Assembly (NCBI GenBank): GCA_964630665.1
Contig: CAZVVN010000063.1
Coordinates: 1 to 18,393, forward strand
Direction of reading: 5' to 3'
Origin: UBA9619 sp964630665
Lineage (GTDB): Bacteria; Pseudomonadota; Gammaproteobacteria; Arenicellales; UBA868
DNA: 18,393 nucleotides
Shown here: one piece after another, positions 7,139-14,395 of the stretch
Numbering within the stretch: the stretch's first letter is position 1
Layout of the letters: each line of letters starts with the position of its first letter
Notes under the pieces: model-generated
What the model saw: the letters and a program-made list of their open reading frames with translations, nothing else
What the model was told of the DNA's origin: nothing
Database searches by the model: none
Position numbers and translations under genes: made by a program

Positions 7139-7858
7139 GTGTTAAAAGTCGAAAATATCGTCACCCGTTATGGCGCGATCGAAGCTCTCAAAGGATTGAG
7201 TCTTGATGCACGCCACGGCGAAGTCACCTGCCTACTGGGTCCTAACGGTGCCGGCAAAACCACAACCATGTTTAGTATTGCCGGAATACTGAACCCCCAC
7301 AGTGGGTCTATAACGCTAGATGGCAACGACCTGACTAATCAGTCAGCACCGTCCATTGTGCGTAAGGGAATCGCTCTGGTACCCGAAAACAGACTGGTAT
7401 TCCCTGACATGTCAGTGACCGACAATTTGTATGCAGGTGCTTATTGTCGGTCTCGAAGCGAACGTCAGGCCATCGATGATGATCTCGCCGAGATTTTCGA
7501 GCGCTTTCCCCGACTCAAAGAACGGCGCGCACAAGTCGGTGGGACGCTTTCCGGTGGAGAACAACAGATGCTCGCTATTGGTCGGGCGCTGATGGCTCGG
7601 CCCAAGATATTGATGATGGATGAGCCCTCTCTTGGTCTCGCGCCAATGGTGGTCGAAGAAATCTTCAGCTACATCCATCAGCTCAACCAAGAGGGGGTGA
7701 CCATATTGCTGGTCGAGCAGAACGCCCACATGGCACTCAAAGTTGCCCACAAAATCTATCTCCTGGAGCAAGGGAAAGTCACCTTCAATGGAAGTCCCAA
7801 AGATATGCAGCAGGATGAAAGGATCCATCGCGCCTACTTAGGCATGGGTTCGAGCTAA
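7139..7858 (+). CDS. HAAT-family ABC ATPase, LivF type (set 1)
   Basis: 239-residue ATP-binding subunit of the LivF family. Walker A GPNGAGKT (34-41), the LivF-type VPENRLVFPDMSV segment, canonical signature LSGGEQQM (137-144), Walker B ILMMDEPSLGLAP with D161 and E162, and Gln (Q194 in VEQN) at the place of the switch histidine, as is normal for LivF. Translation starts at GTG 7139, six bases after the LivG stop. It closes the first permease/ATPase set; the second set follows after only 33 bases, suggesting one transcript. Confidence 0.93.
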   Translation: MLKVENIVTRYGAIEALKGLSLDARHGEVTCLLGPNGAGKTTTMFSIAGILNPHSGSITLDGNDLTNQSAPSIVRKGIALVPENRLVFPDMSVTDNLYAGAYCRSRSERQAIDDDLAEIFERFPRLKERRAQVGGTLSGGEQQMLAIGRALMARPKILMMDEPSLGLAPMVVEEIFSYIHQLNQEGVTILLVEQNAHMALKVAHKIYLLEQGKVTFNGSPKDMQQDERIHRAYLGMGSS

Positions 7859-7891
7859 CGCTGAGCAGTTGACTAACGCCTGGTCCCGGCG

Positions 7892-8791
7892 ATGACCGAT
7901 TTTGTTCAGAACTGTATAGATGGGTTGATGTTCGGTTCGGGTTACGCGTTACTGGCCCTTGGCTTTACCCTGGTGTTCGGCGTAATGAAACGGCTGAATT
8001 TGTCTTTCGGGCCGAGTATCATGTTGGGCGCTTACGTGGGTACCTGGGTATACCTCAACATTTCAGACAACACCTGGCTGGTTGCATTGGTCACGGTGAT
8101 AGCCACCATCGCTGTTGGCGCCTACGTTGAAAGACTTTGTTTCCGCGCCATTCGACGGGATGCAACCATCGCTTCGATGGTCTCAAGTTTCGCGATCTGG
8201 ATGCAGCTTGAAGAGATCGCCATGCATCTGCTGCCCGAGCGGACCTATCCGTTTCCAGCTTTCTTTACGACGACTACTTTGGAGTTCGGCCCGTTTTATG
8301 CCCGCAGCGAACACATCACCATGTTGCTGCTGACGCTGGCACTGTTGATACTTTTATACGCCTTCCTGTTTCGGACCCGGTTGGGACTCGCACTTCGAAG
8401 CGTCTCAGACAACCCCCTCGCGTCAGCCTACATGGGTATCAACGGCTCGAATATTCTGTTTCTCGCCTTTGCCCTTGTCTCAGTTGTGGGTGGTTTAGCC
8501 GGATTCTTGATCCTATCTGCAGACTCCCAGGTGACGCCCTTTTTTGGGCTCTGGGCAACCTTTAAGGGCCTGATTGCCATGATGCTGGGCGGCATGGGGT
8601 CATTGCCCGGAGCGATCCTGGGCGGACTGTTACTCGGCGTAGTCGAGGCTAATGCTTTCTGGTATGGCGGCCCGGTTATCCGTGATCTGTCCGCCTACTT
8701 GCTCTTGTTTGTGATGTTAATAGTACGGCCCGGGGGGCTTATTGGGCAGCGGATTGTGGCCGAACAGCGCGCCGCAGACGAACGGGTCTGA
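7892..8791 (+). CDS. HAAT-family ABC permease, LivH type (set 2)
   Basis: 299-residue inner-membrane permease of the LivH family, beginning MTDFVQNCIDGLMFGSGYALLALGF. Coupling loop RLGLALRSVSDNPLASAYMGI, then GGMGSLPGAILGGLLLG and VRPGGLIG at the C-terminus. It shares the fold and motifs of the first LivH but differs through most of the chain, for example in the periplasmic segments, so it likely contacts the substrate or the binding protein differently. It starts 33 bases after the first LivF gene; there is no binding-protein gene in front of this set. Confidence 0.92.
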   Translation: MTDFVQNCIDGLMFGSGYALLALGFTLVFGVMKRLNLSFGPSIMLGAYVGTWVYLNISDNTWLVALVTVIATIAVGAYVERLCFRAIRRDATIASMVSSFAIWMQLEEIAMHLLPERTYPFPAFFTTTTLEFGPFYARSEHITMLLLTLALLILLYAFLFRTRLGLALRSVSDNPLASAYMGINGSNILFLAFALVSVVGGLAGFLILSADSQVTPFFGLWATFKGLIAMMLGGMGSLPGAILGGLLLGVVEANAFWYGGPVIRDLSAYLLLFVMLIVRPGGLIGQRIVAEQRAADERV

Positions 8792-8809
8792 AAGGGAAGC
8801 TGTTTAGCC

Positions 8810-9715
8810 ATGTTTAATGAGTACGTCCTAACAGTCGTCTCGAACATCGGGATGATCTCGCTTATTGCACTGTCTGCTTATCTTCTACTTATCACCGGAG
8901 AAATCTCTTTCGGACAGCAAGCTTTTTTTGGGATCAGTGCCTACGCCGGTGCTGTGGCCAGCACCTTGTGGGGCTGGCCTTTCTGGCTGGCTTTATTGTT
9001 TGGCAGCATCCTGGCAGCGTTGGCAGCTGGCCTTGTCGGCGTACTTACACTTCGCATCAGCGGTATGTATTTTTCTATTGCAACACTTGCGTTTGCCGAA
9101 ATGGTTCGTTTGTCCTTGTATAAACTGACCTATCAAATCGAGGTTGATGGGGAACTTATCGGACCGAATGGCGCTGAGGGTTTTGGCGAGATTCGCTGGA
9201 TATTTGACCATGACATCAGTGTGCTGGAGTACACCATAATGATTTATGGCGTCCTGTTGCTGGTACTGATCTTTCTGGTACTGATTGAACGCTCACGGCT
9301 TGGAATGATATTCAGAATGCTAGGAGAAGATCCTCTGCTCACGAGAACCCTAGGACTCGATCCGGTTCGCTACAAGGTTGCCGCAGCAGTGCTTGCCGGT
9401 TTTATCGCGGGCCTCGGTGGTACGCTCTATGCACATTCATTCACCTATATCGAACCACAGATCTTCAATGTAATGCTCGGCGTGCATTCTCTGGCCTACG
9501 GGCTTATCGGGGGCCTTGGTACCGTGCTGGGACCACTGATCGGTGTAGCAATAGATATCGGATTCCTTGAATCAATCCGAATCTTTCAGGGTTACCGCAT
9601 GATCGTCTTCGGTGGTCTCGTCGCCGTGATGTTGATATTCATGCCACGGGGAATCTTGGATGAAGATCGCATTTACCGGATCAAAGCTGTGACACGGAAA
9701 TGGTTCAATGCTTGA
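8810..9715 (+). CDS. HAAT-family ABC permease, LivM type (set 2)
   Basis: 301-residue LivM-family permease. SAYLLLITGEISFGQQAFFGISAYAG near the N-terminus matches the first LivM in pattern; the coupling loop is RLGMIFRMLGEDPLLTRTLGL; GGLGTVLGPLIGV and FMPRGILD close the protein. ATG 8810 follows 18 bases after the LivH stop, with GAAAGGGAAG upstream as a spaced ribosome site. Its last eight bases overlap the next gene. Confidence 0.92.
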   Translation: MFNEYVLTVVSNIGMISLIALSAYLLLITGEISFGQQAFFGISAYAGAVASTLWGWPFWLALLFGSILAALAAGLVGVLTLRISGMYFSIATLAFAEMVRLSLYKLTYQIEVDGELIGPNGAEGFGEIRWIFDHDISVLEYTIMIYGVLLLVLIFLVLIERSRLGMIFRMLGEDPLLTRTLGLDPVRYKVAAAVLAGFIAGLGGTLYAHSFTYIEPQIFNVMLGVHSLAYGLIGGLGTVLGPLIGVAIDIGFLESIRIFQGYRMIVFGGLVAVMLIFMPRGILDEDRIYRIKAVTRKWFNA

Positions 9716-10451
9716 ACTACGATCAATCAGCAAGGTTTTCGGTGAATTGATGGCGCTCCACAAGGTCGACCTTACGATTCCACCAGGTAAGGTCAGTGGC
9801 TTGATTGGACCCAACGGTTCAGGCAAAACGACACTGATAAACATCATTACCGGTATTTACGCACCGGACACTGGCCAGATCTTGTTAAATGGTGCCGATG
9901 TTGTTGGTTCGACCGCCGATCAGATTACCCACCGTGGTGTTGGCCGAACATTTCAGAATATCCGTATCTTCAAACGGATGACTGTACTCGAGAATGTGCT
10001 TGCTGCTTCTATCAGCTGCGACAATCAGACCCTACGATTACTGCTAGGGCGAGCCAGAAAAGCTGACGGTAGCCGAATGCACCTGGCACAGGAAGCACTG
10101 GACACCGTTGGCCTCATAGATGAATCTGGCGTTATCGCTGGTGACCTACCGCTGCCACTGCGCCGCCGGCTGGAGATTGCCCGAGCCCTCGTTCGCAAGC
10201 CACAACTACTTCTACTGGATGAGCCAGCAGGTGGCATGACCCCGGCTGAAACAACCAGCATCGCAAATCTCGTGCGAGAACGAATTGCTCCGGGTCGTAC
10301 CTGCCTCGTCATCGAACATAAAATCGATCTGATATCGGACATCTGCGATCACCTGTGCGTACTGAACCACGGGCAGAAGATCGCCGAGGGGCCCCCCGTA
10401 AGCGTGCTGCGGCAACCTCAGGTGATTGAAGCTTACCTCGGGCAGGCCTGA
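9708..10451 (+). CDS. HAAT-family ABC ATPase, LivG type (set 2), degenerate signature motif
   Basis: 247-residue LivG-family ATPase overlapping the permease stop by eight bases. Walker A GPNGSGKT (34-41), Q-loop TFQNIRIF with Q83, Walker B LLLLDEPAGGM with D171 and E172, and switch histidine H204 in IEHKID are all present. The signature is not: where the first LivG has LAFGE at 147-151, this one has LPLPL at exactly the same residue numbers, followed by an intact RRRLEIARAL. The glycine that contacts the ATP gamma-phosphate of the partner subunit is thus proline. In the LivG/LivF dimer this would disable the site formed with the LivF Walker A, leaving the opposite site (LivG Walker A with LivF LSGGQ) canonical. 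The frame is unbroken and the rest well conserved, so it looks functional, not decayed. Confidence 0.92.
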   Translation: MLELRSISKVFGELMALHKVDLTIPPGKVSGLIGPNGSGKTTLINIITGIYAPDTGQILLNGADVVGSTADQITHRGVGRTFQNIRIFKRMTVLENVLAASISCDNQTLRLLLGRARKADGSRMHLAQEALDTVGLIDESGVIAGDLPLPLRRRLEIARALVRKPQLLLLDEPAGGMTPAETTSIANLVRERIAPGRTCLVIEHKIDLISDICDHLCVLNHGQKIAEGPPVSVLRQPQVIEAYLGQA

Positions 10452-10456
10452 AGCGA

Positions 10457-11170
10457 ATGTTGCAAGTCTTGAAACTGGATGTTCGTTACGGTGAAGTGCA
10501 AGCCGTAAACACGGTATCTCTTGAAGTCAACTCCGGTGAGATCGTGTCCATCGCAGGCGCCAATGGTGCCGGGAAAAGCTCCGTCTTAAACGCCATTTCC
10601 GGTATACATGCACCCAGCGGTGGTGAGATTCTGCTTGACGGTGAAAACATTGCCGGACTCAAAGCACATATGATGGTGCGCAAAGGTATCGTGCAGGTTC
10701 CTGAAGGACGCCAGCTGTTTGCGACCTTAACCGTGCGCGAGAACCTTCTGGCGGGACGTTATGCGGGCGGGGGCTTCCTTCTGGACTGCGATATTCCCGA
10801 AACCATTCTGTCACAGTTTCCTTTGCTCAGAAACCGGCTCGAGTCACTGGGATCCAGCTTGAGCGGAGGCCAAGCACAAATGCTCGCCCTGGCTCGTGGG
10901 TTGATGAACAACCCGAAGCTTTTATTGCTCGATGAGCCCACTCTTGGCCTTGCCCCGATTGCTGTGAGCGAAGTGTTCGAACTCATCCGCCAGCTACGCG
11001 ATCAGGGCCTGACGATCCTGTTGGTAGAACAGAACGTCCGCCAAACACTGGCGATCTCAGACCGTGCCTATGTACTGGAGAGCGGTCGCGTGGTGATGGA
11101 AGGCTCGGGCCAAGCACTTTTGAGTGACACTCACTTAGTACGGTCTTATCTGGGGATAACCCGGAACTGA
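10457..11170 (+). CDS. HAAT-family ABC ATPase, LivF type (set 2)
   Basis: 237-residue LivF-family ATPase, the last gene of the transport operon, starting five bases after the LivG stop. Walker A GANGAGKS (34-41), VPEGRQLFATLTV, canonical signature LSGGQAQM (135-142), Walker B LLLLDEPTLGLAP with D159 and E160, and Gln (Q192 in VEQN) at the switch position as in other LivF proteins. Its LSGGQ should complete the ATP site on the upstream LivG; the ATP bound by its own Walker A would face the degenerate LPLPL of that LivG. No clear intrinsic terminator follows. Confidence 0.93.
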   Translation: MLQVLKLDVRYGEVQAVNTVSLEVNSGEIVSIAGANGAGKSSVLNAISGIHAPSGGEILLDGENIAGLKAHMMVRKGIVQVPEGRQLFATLTVRENLLAGRYAGGGFLLDCDIPETILSQFPLLRNRLESLGSSLSGGQAQMLALARGLMNNPKLLLLDEPTLGLAPIAVSEVFELIRQLRDQGLTILLVEQNVRQTLAISDRAYVLESGRVVMEGSGQALLSDTHLVRSYLGITRN

Positions 11171-11203
11171 ACCGAGAGAGCCAGGCCTGAGCTTCACTCG
11201 ATC

Positions 11204-11232
11204 ACGACAACCTGCTCGTCTCTGCCTATACT
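11204..11232 (+). promoter_or_regulatory. sigma70-type promoter candidate for the RutE-like gene
   Basis: ACGACA (11204-11209) and TATACT (11227-11232), 17-base spacer; 4 of 6 and 5 of 6 consensus matches. It would give the reductase its own transcript with a leader of about 70 bases. By eye only. Confidence 0.3.
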
Positions 11233-11309
11233 TCAAGGCCACGTGATGGCGGAGCACCGACCACGCTCAGGACCTTCGATTACCGCACACCGACAGGGAG
11301 AAAGACCCG

Positions 11310-11960
11310 ATGACCCAAGATGCTGCTGACGCTGCTGCGCAGGATACGGTAACCAGACTCAGAGCAGAGGTAACCCAGTGTGACCCCAGCACCCTCCGCC
11401 TGCTGCTCACCGAGGCAAGAACCCATAACAGCTGGCAGGACCGTCCGGTCGAGGACTCGCTGCTCAGGGAGCTCTACGAGATCATGCGCTGGGGTCCGAC
11501 CAGCGGCAACAGTTTTCCGGCGCGGGTTTTTTTTCTGAAAACAGCACAATCCAAGGCGCGTCTTGAGGCGGCCCTTAAACCCAACAACCTTGAAAAGACC
11601 CGGGCCGCACCCGTCACTGCCATCATCGCCCACGACACGGCGTTTTGGGAAAACGCTGAGAAGATGTTTCCGCACAACCCGGCCGTGCAGCTGGCCTTTA
11701 AAGACAACGCGGCTGGCGCCGAAATAACGGCCTTCCGCAACGGCACGCTGCAGGGCGCTTATCTCTTGATCGCAGCCCGGGCTGTGGGGCTCGATTGCGG
11801 TCCCATGTCGGGCTTCGACAACGCGGTCGTCGACGACGCTTTTTTTGCCGGGACGACCCTGCGGGCCAATTTTCTGTGCAACCTGGGCTACGGAAACGTC
11901 TCCAAAGTCATGAAGCGGTTGCCACGACTAGAATTCGATGAGGCCTGCAAAATTCTCTAG
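11310..11960 (+). CDS. rutE: RutE-like malonic semialdehyde reductase (nitroreductase family)
   Basis: 216-residue FMN-dependent nitroreductase-family protein closest in pattern to RutE, which reduces malonic semialdehyde to 3-hydroxypropionate in the Rut pathway of pyrimidine breakdown. Diagnostic blocks: LLTEARTHNSWQDRPV, LYEIMRWGPTSGNSFPARVFF, LEKTRAAPVTAIIAHDTAF, AFRNGTLQGAYLLIAARAVGL, GPMSGFDNAVVDDAFFAGT and NLGYGNVSKVMKRLPRL. The N-terminus is about 15-20 residues longer than E. coli RutE. AGGGAG (11295-11300) nine bases before ATG 11310 supports the start. None of the other Rut genes is in the window, so it may serve another source of malonic semialdehyde, such as beta-alanine or another aldehyde substrate. 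Family confident, exact substrate less so. Confidence 0.85.
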   Translation: MTQDAADAAAQDTVTRLRAEVTQCDPSTLRLLLTEARTHNSWQDRPVEDSLLRELYEIMRWGPTSGNSFPARVFFLKTAQSKARLEAALKPNNLEKTRAAPVTAIIAHDTAFWENAEKMFPHNPAVQLAFKDNAAGAEITAFRNGTLQGAYLLIAARAVGLDCGPMSGFDNAVVDDAFFAGTTLRANFLCNLGYGNVSKVMKRLPRLEFDEACKIL

Positions 11961-11964
11961 CACC

Positions 11965-11986
11965 GGCAGGCTTATTACAGCCTGCC
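11965..11986 (+). terminator. hairpin after the RutE-like gene
   Basis: GGCAGGC (11965-11971) pairs perfectly with GCCTGCC (11980-11986) around an 8-base AT-rich loop, starting four bases after the stop codon. No T-run follows, so it may be a Rho-independent terminator only in a weak sense, or a 3' stabiliser. Confidence 0.4.
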
Positions 11987-12126
11987 ACAGACACGCTCGA
12001 TTAAGCTGGACAGAGCAGTTCAGGCTCAGTGACAAAAAAGTACCAGCCGGTTTCGCAGTACAAACTGCACAAAAGGCACACCACGAAGCTGAGCGAGCCT
12101 GCCGGGTTCCGATTCGTCGATAACAA

Positions 12127-12143
12127 CGTAAACGACGTTTACG
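12127..12143. promoter_or_regulatory. 17-bp perfect palindrome, candidate operator
   Basis: CGTAAACGACGTTTACG has two 8-bp arms and a single central base. The half-site CGTTTACG is reminiscent of operators bound by LacI- or TetR-type dimers. It lies about 94 bases upstream of the promoter candidate for the exported Met/His-rich protein. No regulator gene is present in the window, so the binding protein is unknown. Confidence 0.4.
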
Positions 12144-12236
12144 AAACCACTCTCGGCGACGGATACGACCCAGGGTACTCCGTCAGCAGACTCGCCAACT
12201 GAATGGGGTATCTCAGATTCACTCTGGCCAGAGGCT

Positions 12237-12265
12237 TTGATCTGAGCCCTGCTTTACCCTAACAT
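12237..12265 (+). promoter_or_regulatory. sigma70-type promoter candidate for the YtkA/FixH-like gene
   Basis: TTGATC (12237-12242) and TAACAT (12260-12265) with an exact 17-base spacer; 4 of 6 matches in each box. The leader to ATG 12312 would be about 40 bases. Confidence 0.35.
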
Positions 12266-12311
12266 TGCTCTAGGTCGACTTGAAAGAAAGTAGTTTCCGA
12301 AAGAGACACCC

Positions 12312-12743
12312 ATGAGCAGTCTCCGAATAAGCGTGCTTGTCGCCAGTCTCTTCTTGATCTTGATTCCAGCACACGCAGCGGAGAAGAAATCCGCCATGAT
12401 CGAGTGTACGCCAACCGACCAAAGGCTTGTGTTCGACTGTATGGTCATGTTGACCGGCAAAAAGTCCGGTGAGGTCATTGCCGACGCAGAATTCACCGTC
12501 GGTGCCGATATGCCCTCCATGCCCATGGCACACAACGTCGAGCCGGTGCCCGCACACAGTGTCGGCAACGGGATGTACCAGGCCCGCATCACTCTAGAGA
12601 TGCACGGCGAGTGGGCCCTGAAACTCGAGTTCACCAAGCCAGAGCGCGATCTTGTTGTGAGCAAGCTGGTGTTCAGCAAGGCGTCCGTTAGCCCGTCAGA
12701 CGGCCACGATCACAAACACGAGTACAATAAAAAGAAGGACTGA
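12312..12743 (+). CDS. exported Met/His-rich protein, YtkA/FixH-like domain
   Basis: 143-residue protein with a Sec signal peptide (hydrophobic residues 6-19, likely cleavage after AHA at 20-22). The mature part is a small beta-sandwich-like domain with the pattern MPSMPMAH (67-74), then GMYQARITLEMHGEWALKLEF (88-107), as in YtkA-like and FixH-type domains found in copper-handling and cytochrome oxidase contexts. Two cysteines (C32 and C43) could form a disulfide, and the tail has GHDHKHE (131-137). The Met and His clusters suggest periplasmic metal, perhaps copper, binding; this is inferred from composition only. It stands alone between a reductase gene and a convergent synthetase gene, with its own promoter candidate and an upstream palindrome. 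Confidence 0.75.
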   Translation: MSSLRISVLVASLFLILIPAHAAEKKSAMIECTPTDQRLVFDCMVMLTGKKSGEVIADAEFTVGADMPSMPMAHNVEPVPAHSVGNGMYQARITLEMHGEWALKLEFTKPERDLVVSKLVFSKASVSPSDGHDHKHEYNKKKD

Positions 12744-12799
12744 ATGCGGGTCCGACGCAGTGTGGTGGTCGCGGGAGACCCGTTATCGGTCCATATTTC

Positions 12800-14335
12800 T
12801 TACACCGCACGATTACCGTCGTCGATCTCGCTCAGAAGCCGGCGCATGATCTTGCCACTGGAAGTCTGGGGTACGCTGTCGACAAACTGAACGGCGCGGG
12901 GTAGCTTGTAGGCGGCGAGCGTCTCTCTGCAGAAGTCAACGATCTCCTGCCCGCTGGCCTGGGTGTCAGGCTTGAGCACGACATACGCCTTGGCGAGCTC
13001 ACCCCTCGCCTCATCCGGGATGCGCCCAACCGCAGCCAGTGCCACGGACGGATGACCGCAGATGACCCGCTCCAGCTCGGCGGGATATACGTTGTAACCA
13101 GCGGTCAGGATCATGTCTTTCTTGCGGTCCACAATCGTGAAATAGCCGTCTTCATCCTGGGTTGCAATATCCCCGGTGTGCATCCAGTTACCCGACGCCA
13201 TAACGTCCCGGGTGGCCTGATCGTTACCGTAATAGCCCAGCATCACCAACGGCCCGCGAACCATGAATTCACCCTCTTCGCCGGCATCAAGTTCCACGTT
13301 GGGGTCATCGGCCGAGACGATCTTGCCCTCACTGCCGGGATACATAAGACCGATGGTGCCCGGCTTGTTGTCACCGTAATAGGGGTTGGCAGTCGCCGCT
13401 CCGGCAAGCTCGGTCATTCCCCAGAGCTCCAGAACCGGCGTCGTCACGCGCTCCGTCCATTCGATTGATTTTGCCGCCGGCAGGGTCTGACCACCCACCG
13501 TCGAGCGCGTCAGAGAGGACAGGTCATAGTCATCGAACTTTGGATGGGACAGCAGGAAGTAATAGACCGTCGGCACTCCATCCAGGATAGTGGCCCGGTG
13601 CTGCTGAATGGCCGACAGAACGGCTTCTTCTTCGAATCTCGGCACTATTACCAGTGTCATGCCGTACATGAAACTGCTGTTAAAGACCACCGATCCATAA
13701 ACATGGGGCAATGGCAGTGAATTGACGAGGACATCCCGGGCGGTCCGCACATGCATCAGCGCCGTGCCGTGAGCATTGGTCACGATATTGCGGTGCGAAT
13801 GCTTGGCGCCTTTGGGATGACCGGTAGTGCCCGATGTGTAGCAGATCGCCGCCAGCTCATCACGGGCGCGCTGCGCCACGTCAAAGGTGTCAGCACCTGT
13901 TTTGAGCCAGTCTTCAAATGACGACGCACCAGTGACTACCTGCTCGCCAAACAGCACGACCTCCTTGAGCTCACCACTGCCCTTGAGATCCAGCAGCGGC
14001 TCGGCCTTATCGGAAGATCCGATAACGACCTTGGCCCCGCTGTCTTCAACGACGTACCTGACTTCATCGGGCGTCAGCATGACGTTGATCGGGTTGATCA
14101 CCGCACCGGTTTTGGCGATACCATGGTAGCTGACTGCCCATTCCCAGCAATTGGGCGAATACAGTGTCACCCGATCTCCGGGTCCCACACCAGCTGTCTT
14201 CAGACCGTTGGCGATCCGACAGGCCATCGCGTCGATCTGGCTGAAGCTAAACTGTTTGTCTTCAATAATCAACGCGGTTTTATCGCCGTATAGGTGCGCG
14301 CTGACACGGGAAATATCGCCCACTGTAGGGATCAT
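12800..14335 (-). CDS. AMP-forming acyl-CoA synthetase (class I adenylate-forming ligase)
   Basis: 511-residue soluble enzyme of the ANL superfamily, which activates a carboxylic acid with ATP to an acyl-adenylate and then transfers it to CoA. Motifs in order: P-loop YTSGTTGHPKG (166-176), the ELWGMTELAG motif, GDIATQDEDGYF with the ribose-binding Asp, the hinge IVDRKKDMILTAGYNVYPAELE and the C-terminal catalytic lysine in TSSGKIMRR. It resembles medium- and long-chain fatty acid or short branched acyl-CoA ligases, but the acyl pocket cannot be read reliably. ATG at 14335 is preceded on the minus strand by an AGGAG-containing ribosome site (about 14345-14350). It lies 60 bases downstream of a glutathione S-transferase gene on the same strand and is probably co-transcribed with it; it converges on the Met/His-rich protein gene. 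Confidence 0.9.
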   Translation of the reverse strand: MIPTVGDISRVSAHLYGDKTALIIEDKQFSFSQIDAMACRIANGLKTAGVGPGDRVTLYSPNCWEWAVSYHGIAKTGAVINPINVMLTPDEVRYVVEDSGAKVVIGSSDKAEPLLDLKGSGELKEVVLFGEQVVTGASSFEDWLKTGADTFDVAQRARDELAAICYTSGTTGHPKGAKHSHRNIVTNAHGTALMHVRTARDVLVNSLPLPHVYGSVVFNSSFMYGMTLVIVPRFEEEAVLSAIQQHRATILDGVPTVYYFLLSHPKFDDYDLSSLTRSTVGGQTLPAAKSIEWTERVTTPVLELWGMTELAGAATANPYYGDNKPGTIGLMYPGSEGKIVSADDPNVELDAGEEGEFMVRGPLVMLGYYGNDQATRDVMASGNWMHTGDIATQDEDGYFTIVDRKKDMILTAGYNVYPAELERVICGHPSVALAAVGRIPDEARGELAKAYVVLKPDTQASGQEIVDFCRETLAAYKLPRAVQFVDSVPQTSSGKIMRRLLSEIDDGNRAV

Positions 14336-14395
14336 CTTGATGTTCTCCTCGATCTCTTGCTTGATCGCTATGTCTATTGAGCCCTAGCAGCAGAA

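Larger units (their letters stand above)
11961..12311 (+). other. 351-base intergenic region upstream of the YtkA/FixH-like gene
   Basis: No convincing coding sequence. It contains a 7-bp hairpin straight after the reductase stop (11965-11986), a perfect 17-base palindrome (12127-12143) and a promoter candidate (12237-12265). Short frames crossing it have no ribosome sites and do not resemble a protein family. Confidence 0.65.

Noticed and set aside
12747..12782. Inverted repeat CGGGTC / GACCCG between convergent genes as a bidirectional terminator
   Set aside because: Six-base arms with a 24-base loop and no T-runs; too weak to call.
13052..13468. 138-codon plus-strand frame opposite the acyl-CoA synthetase
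   Set aside because: Lies antisense within a clear gene with all ANL motifs; no independent support.
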